From contig NZ_CAXBOD010000014.1 in assembly GCF_963977235.1 (NCBI RefSeq), forward strand, positions 1 through 64,000: a DNA stretch of 64,000 nt. The letters are read 5' to 3'. Every line of letters begins with the position of its first letter. The stretch's first letter is position 1. Of this stretch, positions 50,657-60,035 are shown in pieces. The notes beneath the pieces are model-generated. The model made no database searches, had not been told where the DNA came from, and saw nothing but the letters and a program-made list of their open reading frames with translations. Origin of the DNA: Albimonas sp963977235 (GTDB taxonomy: Bacteria; Pseudomonadota; Alphaproteobacteria; Rhodobacterales; Rhodobacteraceae). The translations under genes were made by a program, and so were the position numbers.

Positions 50657-53600
50657 TCAGGAAGCGTAGCGCTGCAGCGGGGCGACGTCGAGCGCCCCGG
50701 ACCGACGGTCGCGGATGGCGCGGGCGGCGGCCCGGGCCCCGGCGGCCGTGGTGTAGTAGGGGATCTTCCCGTAGAGCGAGACCGAGCGGATCTCGCGGCT
50801 GTCGGAGACCGACTGGTTGCCCTCGGTGGTGTTGATCACCAGCGCGACCTGCCCGTCCTTGAGCGCGTCGACGATGTTGGGGCGGCCTTCGTAGACCTTC
50901 TTGACCGTCTCCACCTCGACCCCGTTCTCGCGCAGGAAGGCCGCGGTGCCGCCGGTGGCGAGCAGCTGGAAGCCCAGCTCGGTCAGGGTCTGCGCCGGCT
51001 CCAGGATCGCCGTCTTGTCGGCGTCGCGGACCGAGACGAAGACCCGGCCGCTCTCGGGCAGCAGGGTGCCCGCGCCGATCTGCGACTTCAGGAAGGCCCG
51101 GTCGAAGGAGACGTCGAGGCCCATCACCTCGCCGGTGGAGCGCATTTCCGGCCCCAGCAGGGTGTCGACGCCGGGGAAGCGGGCGAAGGGCAGAACCGCC
51201 TCCTTCACCGCGAACCGGTCGATGTCGGGGGATTTCAGCGTGAAGGCGCCCAGCTTCTCGCCGGCCATGACCCGCGCGGCGATGGCCGCGATGGGCGAGC
51301 CGACGGCCTTGGCGACGAAAGGCACGGTGCGCGAGGCGCGCGGGTTGACCTCGAGCACGTAGATCTCGCCGTCCTTGATCGCGAACTGCACGTTCATCAG
51401 GCCGACCACGTTCAGGCCCAGCGCCAGGGCCTTGGCCTGCGCCTTCAGCTCGTCGATCATCTCGCGCGAGAGCGTGTAGGGGGGCAGCGAGCAGGCGCTG
51501 TCGCCCGAGTGCACGCCGGCCTCCTCGATATGCTCCATGACGCCCGCGACATGCACGGTCTCGCCGTCGCAGAGCGCGTCGACGTCCACCTCGACCGCGC
51601 CCGAGAGATAGCTGTCGACCAGCACCGGCGACTTGCCCGAGACCACCACCGCCTCGCGGATGTAGCGGTTGAGCCCCTCGTCGTCGCGCACGATCTCCAT
51701 CGCCCGGCCGCCCAGCACGTAGGAGGGGCGGATCACGACCGGGTAGCCGACCTCCTGCGCGATGCGCAGGGCCTGCTCGCCGGTGGTGGCGATGCCGTTG
51801 CGGGGCTGCTTGAGCCCCAGCTTGTTGAGCAGCTGCTGGAAGCGCTCGCGGTCCTCGGCGAGGTCGATGGCGTCGGGCGTGGTGCCCAGGATCGGGATGT
51901 CGTTGGCCTCGAGCGCACGGGCGAGCTTCAGGGGCGTCTGGCCGCCGAACTGCACGATGACGCCGTGCAGGGTCCCCGCCTCCTGCTCCTTGAACAGGAT
52001 CTCGAGCACCGATTCTTCGGTCAGCGGCTCGAAATACAGCCGGTCGGAGGTGTCGTAGTCGGTCGAGACCGTCTCGGGGTTGCAGTTGACCATGATGGTC
52101 TCGTAGCCCGCCTCGGTCAGCGCGTAGCAGGCGTGGCAGCAGCAGTAGTCGAACTCGATCCCCTGGCCGATCCGGTTGGGACCGCCGCCCAGGATCACGA
52201 CCTTCTTGCCCTGCGTGGGGCGGGATTCGCACTCGACCCAGCCCATCGCGTCGGCTTCATAGGTCGAATACATGTAGGGGGTCTGCGCCTCGAACTCGGC
52301 CGCGCAGGTGTCGATGCGCTTGAAGACGGGGCGGATCGACATGGCGTGGCGGATGCGGCGCACCGCGTCCTCGGACATGTTGGCGAGCTTGCCGAGACGC
52401 GCGTCGGAGAAACCCATCATCTTCAGCGCCCGCAGGCCGGCGGCGTCGCGAGGCAGCCCCTCGGCGATCAGCTTCGCCTCGACCTCGATGATCTCCGAGA
52501 TCTGCTCGAGGAACCACGGGTCGTAGGCGGTGGCGGCCTGGATGTCGTCCAGGCTCAGCCCCTCGCGCATCGCCTGGGCGATGATCCGGATCCGGTCGGG
52601 GGTGGTCCGGGACAGGGCCGCGATCACGGCGCGCTTGCGGTCGGGCTCGGCGGTCTTGTCGTCGACGCCCGGGATCTCGATCTCGTCGAAGCCGGTCAGG
52701 CCGGTCTCCATCGAGGCGAGAGCCTTCTGCATCGACTCGGCGAAGGACCGGCCGATGGCCATCACCTCGCCCACCGACTTCATCGCGGTGGTCAGGTCGT
52801 CCTTGGCGCCGGGGAATTTCTCGAACGCAAACCGGGGGATCTTGGTGACCACATAGTCGATGGTCGGCTCGAAGCTCGCCGGCGTCACCTTGGTGATGTC
52901 GTTGTCGAGCTCGTCGAGCGTGTAGCCCACCGCCAGCTTCGCCGCGATCTTGGCGATCGGGAAGCCGGTCGCCTTCGAGGCCAGCGCCGAGGACCGCGAC
53001 ACGCGCGGGTTCATCTCGATCACCACCATGCGCCCGGTCTCGGGCTGCAGGGCGAACTGGACGTTGGAGCCGCCGGTCTCCACCCCGATCTCGCGCAGGA
53101 CCGCCAGGGATGCGTTGCGCATCCGCTGGTATTCCTTGTCGGTCAGGGTCAGCGCCGGGGCGACCGTGATCGAATCGCCGGTGTGGACGCCCATCGGGTC
53201 CACGTTCTCGATCGAGCAGATGATGATGCAGTTGTCCGCCTTGTCGCGGACCACCTCCATCTCGAATTCCTTCCAGCCCAGCAGGGATTCATCGATCAGG
53301 ATCTGGCTGACGGGCGAGGCGTCGAGGCCCGATTTGCAGATCCGCTCATAGTCCTCTCGGTTGTAGGCGACGCCGCCGCCGGTGCCGCCGAGCGTGTAGG
53401 CGGGGCGGATGATGGCGGGCAGGCCCACATGCTCGATGGCGTCCATGCACTCCTGCATGGTCGAGGCGATGGTCGCGGCCGGATTCTCGAGGCCGATGCG
53501 GTCCATCGCCTCGCGGAACAGCTTGCGGTCCTCGGCCATCTCGATGGCGGCGCGTTTGGCGCCGATCAGCTCGACGCCGTATTCGGCCAGCACGCCGGCG

Positions 53601-53911
53601 TCGTCCAGCGCCAGGGCTGCGTTCAGCGCGGTCTGCCCGCCCATGGTGGGCAGCAGGGCGTCGGGGCGTTCCTCGGCGATGATCCGGGTCAGGATCTCGG
53701 TCGTGATCGGCTCGATGTAGGTGGCGTCGGCCATCTCGGGATCGGTCATGATCGTGGCGGGGTTCGAGTTCACCAGGATCACCCGGTAACCCTCCTCGCG
53801 CAGCGCCTTGCAGGCCTGGGCGCCGGAGTAGTCGAACTCGCACGCCTGTCCGATCACGATGGGCCCCGCGCCGATGATCAGGATCGAGGAGATGTCGTCG
53901 CGACGGGGCAT
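50657..53911 (-). CDS. carB: Carbamoyl-phosphate synthase large subunit
   Basis: The 1084-residue protein starts at the ATG of MPRRDDISSILIIGAGPIVIGQACEFDYSG. It has the two homologous ATP-grasp halves. The first carries ALRPSYVLGG-type motifs (IIRPAYTLGGTGGGVAYN). The second begins VVILGGGPNRIGQGIEFDYCCCHA and has VVIRPSYVLGGRAMEIV. A C-terminal MGS allosteric domain follows (VFVSVRDADKTAILEPAQTLTELGFQLLATGGTAAFL). It makes carbamoyl phosphate for arginine and pyrimidine synthesis together with CarA, which is not in the window. Confidence 0.98.
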   Translation of the reverse strand: MPRRDDISSILIIGAGPIVIGQACEFDYSGAQACKALREEGYRVILVNSNPATIMTDPEMADATYIEPITTEILTRIIAEERPDALLPTMGGQTALNAALALDDAGVLAEYGVELIGAKRAAIEMAEDRKLFREAMDRIGLENPAATIASTMQECMDAIEHVGLPAIIRPAYTLGGTGGGVAYNREDYERICKSGLDASPVSQILIDESLLGWKEFEMEVVRDKADNCIIICSIENVDPMGVHTGDSITVAPALTLTDKEYQRMRNASLAVLREIGVETGGSNVQFALQPETGRMVVIEMNPRVSRSSALASKATGFPIAKIAAKLAVGYTLDELDNDITKVTPASFEPTIDYVVTKIPRFAFEKFPGAKDDLTTAMKSVGEVMAIGRSFAESMQKALASMETGLTGFDEIEIPGVDDKTAEPDRKRAVIAALSRTTPDRIRIIAQAMREGLSLDDIQAATAYDPWFLEQISEIIEVEAKLIAEGLPRDAAGLRALKMMGFSDARLGKLANMSEDAVRRIRHAMSIRPVFKRIDTCAAEFEAQTPYMYSTYEADAMGWVECESRPTQGKKVVILGGGPNRIGQGIEFDYCCCHACYALTEAGYETIMVNCNPETVSTDYDTSDRLYFEPLTEESVLEILFKEQEAGTLHGVIVQFGGQTPLKLARALEANDIPILGTTPDAIDLAEDRERFQQLLNKLGLKQPRNGIATTGEQALRIAQEVGYPVVIRPSYVLGGRAMEIVRDDEGLNRYIREAVVVSGKSPVLVDSYLSGAVEVDVDALCDGETVHVAGVMEHIEEAGVHSGDSACSLPPYTLSREMIDELKAQAKALALGLNVVGLMNVQFAIKDGEIYVLEVNPRASRTVPFVAKAVGSPIAAIAARVMAGEKLGAFTLKSPDIDRFAVKEAVLPFARFPGVDTLLGPEMRSTGEVMGLDVSFDRAFLKSQIGAGTLLPESGRVFVSVRDADKTAILEPAQTLTELGFQLLATGGTAAFLRENGVEVETVKKVYEGRPNIVDALKDGQVALVINTTEGNQSVSDSREIRSVSLYGKIPYYTTAAGARAAARAIRDRRSGALDVAPLQRYAS

Positions 53912-54064
53912 ATGGGCGTTCCTCGGTGCTCGTTCGCCTCTGGCCCGCGCGAGTCGCGCAGGGTCGGGCGTCAAACGGTCAGGTCGGCTGGGACCGCGCG
54001 GGTTATAGCGGAGCGCGCACGGGACGCAAGGCGGGGCGAGGCCACGGGGGCGCCGCAGCGCCGA

Positions 54065-54211
54065 TCATGGCGCCGGAAGCGGCCGCGACGCCGCCCCCCA
54101 CATCGCGACCGAGAGCCCGATCGCCCCCGACGCCGCCGCGAGCGCGCACAGGCCCGCGCGTCCGCTCGCCGGCCCCGCCAGCGCGCCCTCGCCCCGGGTC
54201 TGTGCGCTCAT
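54065..54211 (-). CDS. Possible 48-residue membrane protein
   Basis: A short frame upstream of carB on the same strand has an ATG with GGAG eight bases before it. It encodes MSAQTRGEGALAGPASGRAG, then one hydrophobic segment (LCALAAASGAIGLSVAMWGAA) and ends with SRPLPAP. It is similar in size to single-span small proteins. GC bias alone could give such a frame. The rest of 53912-54396 shows no other gene. Confidence 0.35.
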   Translation of the reverse strand: MSAQTRGEGALAGPASGRAGLCALAAASGAIGLSVAMWGAASRPLPAP

Positions 54212-54396
54212 CCGCACGCTCCACGCTCGTTCTCAACAGCCGCCGCGAGGGCGCGTCGCCCGGGACCCGCTCCGGGAGGCGACGCGCCGCGGCATCGGGC
54301 GGGATTGGCGATTGCCGCTCGACACGACAGGCCATTAACCTGTTGCGCATAGTGTAATCCGTACCCTGATCCTGTTGGCAAGGACCCGAACGCGCG

Positions 54397-56145
54397 ATGG
54401 CAACCGAGGCGGATCCAGCCTTTCTCGAGACCGCGACCGTCTTCCTGGGGGCCGCCGTGATGGCGGTTCCGATCTTCAAGCGCGCCGGACTGGGCTCGGT
54501 GATCGGCTATCTCGCGGCCGGGGCGCTGATCGGCCCCTACGGCCTGGCGCTGGTCGCCGACGTGCAGACCGTGGTGGGGTTCGCCGAATTCGGCGTGGTC
54601 CTGCTGCTGTTCGTCATCGGGCTCGAGCTTCGGCTCTCGCGCCTGTGGCGGATGCGGTACGAGATCTTCGGCCTCGGCCTCGCGCAGGTGGTGGTGACCG
54701 GGGCGCTGCTGTTCCCGGTGCTGCGGATGACCGGGTTCGGCTGGAAAGCGGCGCTGGTGATCGGCTCGGCCCTGGCGCTCAGCTCGACAGCCTTCGCCAT
54801 CCAGCTGCTGCGCGAACGCGGCGACCTCTCGCGCCCCTACGGCGACCGCTCGTTCTCGATCCTGCTGTTCCAGGACCTCGCCATCGTGCCGCTGCTGGCG
54901 CTGATCGCGATCCTGGCCCCGTTCGCGCGCGGCGACGCGCTGGACCTCGAGAACGGGGCCATCGCGCTGGGCGCCGTGGCCGCCCTGGTCGTCGTGGTGC
55001 GCTACGGGATGGGTCCGCTGCTGACCGTCATCGCCCGCTCCAAGGCCGACGAGGTGTTCACCGCCGCGGCCCTGCTGGTGGTGATCGGCTCGGCGCTGGC
55101 GATGCATGCGGTGGGCCTCTCGATGGCCATGGGCGCCTTCATCGCCGGCGTGCTGATGGCCGACACCGAGTTCCGCCACCAGCTCGAGACCGACATCGAG
55201 CCGTTCCGCGGCCTGCTGCTGGGCCTGTTCTTCATGGGCTTTGGCATGTCGGTCGACTGGGGGCTGGTCGCCGGCGCCTGGTGGGTGGTGCTGGGCGGCG
55301 CGTTCGGCCTGTTCGCGGTCAAGGGCGCCGCGCTCTACGGCCTTTCGCGGGTGGCGCGCTCGGACCATTTCGACGCGGTGCGCATCGCGGCCACCCTGGG
55401 CCAGGGCGGCGAGTTCGCCTTCGTGATGTTCGCCGCCGCCGCCTCCAACCTTTTGATCGACCGGTTCGAGGCTTCGATCCTCTCGGCCATCGTGACCCTC
55501 TCGATGGTGCTGACCCCCTTCGCCCTGAAGCTCGCCGACCGGCAGCGCCCGAAGGAGGAGGAGGGCGAGGCCGACGCCGGCGCGCTCGAGGACGCCCCCA
55601 ACACCCGCATCCTCGTCGCGGGCTTCGGCCGCGTGGGCCAGGTGGTGGCCCGGGTGATGCGGATGCGCGGCTACGACGTGACGGTGATCGACAACTCCAC
55701 CCGGCTGATCCGCATGGGCGCCTCGATGGGGGCCACGGTCTATTACGGCGACGCGCGGCGGCTCGACGTGCTGAAGATGGCCGGGGCGGCCAATGCCGAC
55801 ATGATCTTCCTGTGCATCGACGACCGCGACGGCGCCAAGGCCGCGGTCGAGAAGATCCGCCACGCCTTCCCCGACGCCCTGATCCTCGCCGACACCTACG
55901 ACCGCTTCTCCGAGGTCGAGCTGCGCGAGGCCGGCGCCCACGAGGTGGTGCGCGAGACCTTCGAGAGCGCGGTCGAGCTCGCCCGCCGAGGCCTGCACCG
56001 GATGGGCGACGGCGACGTCGCCTCCGACCTGATCGAGGAATTCCGCCGCCGCGACGCCGAGCTCGCCCGCCTGCAGACCCAGTACGGCATCCAGGAGGGG
56101 CTGCAGAAGCTGCGCGAGAAATACACGCTCGACCAGCCGGGCTGA
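54397..56145 (+). CDS. CPA2-family cation:proton antiporter with RCK domain (KefB/KefC-like)
   Basis: This 582-residue protein has an N-terminal exchanger domain of about twelve membrane segments up to residue 385, including VVGFAEFGVVLLLFVIGLELRLSRLW, GSALALSSTAFAIQLLRERG and ATLGQGGEFAFVMFAAA. A cytosolic RCK/TrkA-N domain follows (NTRILVAGFGRVGQVVARVMRMRGYDVTVID, then ATVYYGDARRLDVLKMAGAANADMIFLCIDD), a Rossmann fold binding NAD(H). It resembles glutathione-gated K+ efflux systems and YbaL. Ion specificity is not readable by eye. It is divergent from carB. Confidence 0.92.
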   Translation: MATEADPAFLETATVFLGAAVMAVPIFKRAGLGSVIGYLAAGALIGPYGLALVADVQTVVGFAEFGVVLLLFVIGLELRLSRLWRMRYEIFGLGLAQVVVTGALLFPVLRMTGFGWKAALVIGSALALSSTAFAIQLLRERGDLSRPYGDRSFSILLFQDLAIVPLLALIAILAPFARGDALDLENGAIALGAVAALVVVVRYGMGPLLTVIARSKADEVFTAAALLVVIGSALAMHAVGLSMAMGAFIAGVLMADTEFRHQLETDIEPFRGLLLGLFFMGFGMSVDWGLVAGAWWVVLGGAFGLFAVKGAALYGLSRVARSDHFDAVRIAATLGQGGEFAFVMFAAAASNLLIDRFEASILSAIVTLSMVLTPFALKLADRQRPKEEEGEADAGALEDAPNTRILVAGFGRVGQVVARVMRMRGYDVTVIDNSTRLIRMGASMGATVYYGDARRLDVLKMAGAANADMIFLCIDDRDGAKAAVEKIRHAFPDALILADTYDRFSEVELREAGAHEVVRETFESAVELARRGLHRMGDGDVASDLIEEFRRRDAELARLQTQYGIQEGLQKLREKYTLDQPG

Positions 56146-56176
56146 GGGAGGCGCCCGGCCAGGCGCGGGGCCCCTG

Positions 56177-57067
56177 CTATTCCCTCAGCAGCAGCAGCAT
56201 GGCGACGATGGTGACGCCGATGCCCGCCAGCACGCTGGGTCCGGGCCACTGGCCGGCGAACAGCCCCTCCCACAGCACGATAAACGAGGGGACGAGGTAG
56301 CCGTAGGCCATCACCTTGCCCGAGGGCAGCCGCATCGCCGCGAACTGCAGCAGGAAGAAGGTCAGCGCGGTGGCCCCCAGCGCCAGATAGACGATGGCGC
56401 CCCAGACAATGGGGGGCATCGCGCTCCAGTCGGTCGAGAAGATCGAGCCGGTGGCCAGCGCCACGATCCAGATGATCCCGCAGGCCGCCAGCATGGTCCA
56501 GAAGCTGAAGGCCAGCGCCGGCTCTCCCCGGTTCAGCCGACGCACCAGGGGGGTGTAGAGGGCGTGGGCCGCGACGCCGACGAAGAAGATCGCCTCGCCC
56601 CGCCCGATCTCGAAGGCGAGCAGGCGCTCGAGCGTGCCGTCGAAGATCACCCAGGCGGCCCCTGCGCCGCCCAGCGCCAGGGCGCCGGCCATCCTCGGCG
56701 GCGCGGCCTGCCGCAGGAGGATCCAGCCGAACAGGGCCGAGAGGATCGGGGTCAGGGTGAAGACGGCGCCGGTGGAGACGGGATCGGTGATCCTGAGCGC
56801 CACGAACATGAGGATGAAGTAGAGCGCCAGCAGCCCCCCCAGCAGCGGATAGCGCCACGGCTGGACGAGCTGCGCCCGCCGCAACCCCGGCCCCATCATC
56901 GCCGCCCCCGCGAGCACCCCCGACCCCAGCGCGAACCGCGCGGCGTTCAGCGCCTCGGGCGCGATGAGCGCGGCGGCGCGCCCGCCCAGCGAGAAGCTGC
57001 CGGAGATGACGAGGGCGAAGAGCAGCATGGCCAGGTGGCCGAGGCTGCGGTCACGGGTGGGGGTCAT
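56177..57067 (-). CDS. DMT-superfamily (EamA) transporter
   Basis: This 296-residue protein has ten predicted membrane helices in two EamA repeats. The first starts LGHLAMLLFALVISGSFSLG with NAARFALGSGVLAGAAM. The second is around PRMAGALALGGAGAAWVIF and FFVGVAAHALYTPLVRRLN, ending LPSGKVMAYGYLVPSFIVLWEGLFAGQWPGPSVLAG. Substrate unknown; family members export amino acids and other metabolites across the inner membrane. It is convergent with the antiporter gene. Confidence 0.9.
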   Translation of the reverse strand: MTPTRDRSLGHLAMLLFALVISGSFSLGGRAAALIAPEALNAARFALGSGVLAGAAMMGPGLRRAQLVQPWRYPLLGGLLALYFILMFVALRITDPVSTGAVFTLTPILSALFGWILLRQAAPPRMAGALALGGAGAAWVIFDGTLERLLAFEIGRGEAIFFVGVAAHALYTPLVRRLNRGEPALAFSFWTMLAACGIIWIVALATGSIFSTDWSAMPPIVWGAIVYLALGATALTFFLLQFAAMRLPSGKVMAYGYLVPSFIVLWEGLFAGQWPGPSVLAGIGVTIVAMLLLLRE

Positions 57068-57119
57068 GGGGGCTCCGGGTGGTGGGCCGGAGGGGTATGC
57101 GGGGTGGGGAGGGGGGGCA

Positions 57120-57143
57120 AGCTATCTTGCCAGAAAGATAGCT
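57120..57143 (-). terminator. Inverted repeat after P-loop ATPase gene
   Basis: AGCTATCTT and AAGATAGCT (9 bp, 6-nt loop) lie 19 bp past the stop of the P-loop gene. The minus strand continues TTGCCCC, a poor T-run. A weak terminator is possible, or a boundary of the AT-rich insert. Confidence 0.35.
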
Positions 57144-57162
57144 GATCCCCCGACCCGCGGAG

Positions 57163-58683
57163 CTAAGCAATCGATAGCTCCTTTCGAAGAGACTGGTGTA
57201 CGCTCACTGTAAACGCTTTTGAGAAAGCGGGAGGGGGATCGCCTCGGAAGTAGAAATTTTTATAACCAGTGCTTTCTTCCGTGGTAAACAAAACACCCAC
57301 TCTGTAGAGATCCTCTAGTATTTTGGTCCATTTAATTTCGCTTAGAATTGCGACATCGTCATACATATCGGATAGGTCGGATATCCTGGCAATGAAATCT
57401 GGTCGAGTATAGGTTGGTTTGCCTCCTCGGAAAATTCGATCAATGCCATCCAATTCAGTTCTTGTATATTGTACGGCAAGCCCAGATAGCGCATCTTGCC
57501 AGAGCCGTTCGCCTAGTGATTTTAAGACATCTTCCCTTAGAGTCTTTTGTCGAAACTTGCTGCGCCCAGCGTCAATGATTGAAGCTTCTTCAAAAAGGAG
57601 GGCAAGATCTCGCGGCCGGTACCATGTTAGATCAAGGCATTTCGACAGCGAGTGTTTGCCTGGAAAGTATTTCTTGTGCGCAGCTTCAAGCTCGCTATCG
57701 TCAATCGGGAATCGATATCCAGAAAACTCTCCATCTTGACAAACAATCCGCCCAAGAACCATCTTTTCCAGCGGATGGAATCCTGATTTTATCGTCGCGT
57801 TCCACTCAAGTTTGATGCCTTTGTCGCGAATGATCCTGTATATCTCGCCCTGAACCACAGAAACGCGCTCCGCAACTTCGTCTCTTATTGCCGCAATAAT
57901 GCGTATATCTGAATCAAAAAATCTTTCATTAAAATTTCTCACCGCTCTAACAAGAGAGCCGATTGCAACGATTCTCAAGTCGTCACGTTGGTCGCCGTGT
58001 GAGTATATCTCCATTTCGTCTACAAAAAGAAAGATTGGACGCTGTTCAAGGTATACTGAATCAAGCTTTTCCTCTGCCAATTCTAGATAAACTGATAGAT
58101 CTGCCGGTGTCGCTTCTGCAAAATCACCGTCTATCTGAATTTCGGGGTTCTTGGATAGCTTGATGTGAAACTCTTTTAATACAGGGTAGCGCTTTCCAAC
58201 ATTCTTGGATTGAGATATTAGTTTTGAGATCTCTACCATTTTATGGAAGTCGCTGGCAGGCCCGTCGATTACGTTTGAGCGTCTGAGAATTCGGGCTGCC
58301 TCGACAAGAAAAAAGAGCCGCCAGAAAATTGCAGCTTCATCTGCATTTACTAGCGACCTATCATCAATGATTTCTTCGTTTTCGTTGCGTTTTTTCGCTT
58401 TAAAGGCATTTAGCTCGCTCTCCGAGAATGAGCTTTGAAAGAAATAAAATTCGGCAGCTGCGCTGAGTTCTTCCTCAGCTTTGATTCTTATGTACTGCAA
58501 GAGCGCAGTTTTTCCAGCTCCCTTTGGCCCATAGACAAAATACTTACCTCCTTCATAGAAATCATCAAGCTTGAATCTCCTAGGTGGCACAAAACTATCA
58601 ACAAAAGCTCTGCGCTCGCTTTCGCTCCGAAGGTTGAGGTTCCGAGCGTCCTCTGAGCCGAAATCAAACTCGTCTACTTCCAC
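57163..58683 (-). CDS. AT-rich P-loop ATPase, Sll1717-like, possible defence protein
   Basis: This frame of about 506 residues has GC far below both neighbours. Start: a GTG with GGAG eight bases upstream (58683); a GTG three codons earlier overlaps its ribosome site. The N-terminal P-loop KYFVYGPKGAGKTALLQYIR is near residue 55. A Walker B-like IFLFVDEMEIYSHGDQ lies near 215, then SDIRIIAAIRDEVAERV (sensor region). The C-terminal part has WYRPRDLALLFEEAS and a helical tail. It resembles proteins named P-loop ATPase, Sll1717 family. It follows preA by 26 bp on the same strand, so it is likely read through from the catabolic run although its composition marks it as acquired. The function is unknown; single-gene defence ATPases have this look. 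Confidence 0.75.
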   Translation of the reverse strand: MEVDEFDFGSEDARNLNLRSESERRAFVDSFVPPRRFKLDDFYEGGKYFVYGPKGAGKTALLQYIRIKAEEELSAAAEFYFFQSSFSESELNAFKAKKRNENEEIIDDRSLVNADEAAIFWRLFFLVEAARILRRSNVIDGPASDFHKMVEISKLISQSKNVGKRYPVLKEFHIKLSKNPEIQIDGDFAEATPADLSVYLELAEEKLDSVYLEQRPIFLFVDEMEIYSHGDQRDDLRIVAIGSLVRAVRNFNERFFDSDIRIIAAIRDEVAERVSVVQGEIYRIIRDKGIKLEWNATIKSGFHPLEKMVLGRIVCQDGEFSGYRFPIDDSELEAAHKKYFPGKHSLSKCLDLTWYRPRDLALLFEEASIIDAGRSKFRQKTLREDVLKSLGERLWQDALSGLAVQYTRTELDGIDRIFRGGKPTYTRPDFIARISDLSDMYDDVAILSEIKWTKILEDLYRVGVLFTTEESTGYKNFYFRGDPPPAFSKAFTVSVHQSLRKELSIA

Positions 58684-58708
58684 AAATCTCACTCCTCGAA
58701 TCGCAGCA

Positions 58709-60010
58709 TCACTCCGCCGCCACCCGCGCCGGATTGTTCGGGTGGGTCGTCCAGTCGGCGAACCCCTCCTCGACCACCTTCCCGGTGCGGGGATCCACCG
58801 TGCCCGGGGCCAGGCGCTCCATGGTGATGCAGTTCTCCACCGGGCAGACGTCGACGCACAGGTTGCAGGCGACGCACTCGTCGTCCTTCACCTCGAAGAC
58901 CCGCTCGGGGCTCATCGAGATCGCCTGGTGGGAGGTGTCCTCGCAGGCGGCGTAGCAGCGGCCGCACTTGATGCAGGCCTCCTGGTCGATGCGGGCCTTG
59001 GTTACGTAGTTCAGGTTCAGATACTGCCAGTCCGTAACGTTCGGAACCGCCCGGCCCTGGAAGGCGGCGGTCGAGGGGTGGCCGGCCTCGGACATCCAGC
59101 GCTCGAGACCCGTGGCCATCTCGGTCACCACCCGGAAGCCGTAGGTCATCGCCGCGGTGCAGACCTGCACGTTGCCGCAGCCCAGAGCGATGAACTCGGC
59201 CGCGTCGCGCCAGGTGGTGACCCCGCCGATGCCCGAGATCGGGATGCCGCGGCACTCGGGGTCGCGGGCGATCTCGGCGACCATGTTCAGCGCGATGGGC
59301 TTCACCGCCGGGCCGCAGTAGCCGCCGTGGGAGCCCTTGCCGTCGATCGAGGGCTCGGGCGAGAAGGTGTCGAGGTTCACCGAGGTGATCGAGCTGACCG
59401 TGTTGATCAGCGAGACCGCGTCCGCCCCCCCCTTCACCGCCGCGCGCGCGGGGCCGCGGATGTCGGTGATGTTGGGGGTCAGCTTCACGATCACCGGCAT
59501 GCGGGTGATCTGCTTGCACCAGCGGGTGATCTGCTCGATCAGGTCGGGGGCCTGGCCGACGGCGGCGCCCATGCCCCGCTCGGACATGCCGTGGGGGCAG
59601 CCGCAGTTGAGCTCGATGCCGTCGGCGCCGGTGGCCTCGACGAGCGGCAGGATCTCCTTCCAGGCGGATTCCTCGCACGGGACCATCAGGGAGACGACGA
59701 CCGCCCGGTCGGGGTAGTCGCGCTTGACGGCCTTGATCTCGTCGAGGTTGGTCTGGAGGGGGCGGTCGGTGATCAGCTCGATGTTGTTGAGGCCGAGGAT
59801 TCTTCGGTCGGGGCCATGGATCACGCCGTAGCGGGGGCCGTTGACGTTCACCACGTGGGGGTCGAGGCCAAGGGTCTTCCACACCACGCCGCCCCAGCCG
59901 GCCTCGAAGGCGCGGCGGACGTTGTATTCCTTGTCGGTGGGCGGCGCGGAGGCGAGCCAGAACGGGTTGGGTGAGCGAATCCCAATGAAGTCGTTCACGA
60001 GGTCGGCCAT
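58709..60010 (-). CDS. preA: NAD-dependent dihydropyrimidine dehydrogenase subunit PreA
   Basis: This 433-residue protein has an FMN TIM barrel like dihydroorotate dehydrogenase (IRSPNPFWLASAPPTDKEYNVRRAFEAGWGGVVWKT). The catalytic Cys region is ELNCGCPHGMSERGMG and the FMN phosphate region is GIPISGIGGVTTWRDAAEFI. At the C-terminus are two [4Fe-4S] motifs, CIKCGRCYAACEDTSHQ and CVACNLCVDVCPVENC. With PreT it reduces uracil and thymine or oxidises the dihydro forms. It is separated from preT by a glycosyltransferase gene. A GGGAGAG ribosome site precedes the ATG. Confidence 0.96.
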   Translation of the reverse strand: MADLVNDFIGIRSPNPFWLASAPPTDKEYNVRRAFEAGWGGVVWKTLGLDPHVVNVNGPRYGVIHGPDRRILGLNNIELITDRPLQTNLDEIKAVKRDYPDRAVVVSLMVPCEESAWKEILPLVEATGADGIELNCGCPHGMSERGMGAAVGQAPDLIEQITRWCKQITRMPVIVKLTPNITDIRGPARAAVKGGADAVSLINTVSSITSVNLDTFSPEPSIDGKGSHGGYCGPAVKPIALNMVAEIARDPECRGIPISGIGGVTTWRDAAEFIALGCGNVQVCTAAMTYGFRVVTEMATGLERWMSEAGHPSTAAFQGRAVPNVTDWQYLNLNYVTKARIDQEACIKCGRCYAACEDTSHQAISMSPERVFEVKDDECVACNLCVDVCPVENCITMERLAPGTVDPRTGKVVEEGFADWTTHPNNPARVAAE

Positions 60011-60035
60011 GCGACTCTCTCCCTTAAGTTGGTGC

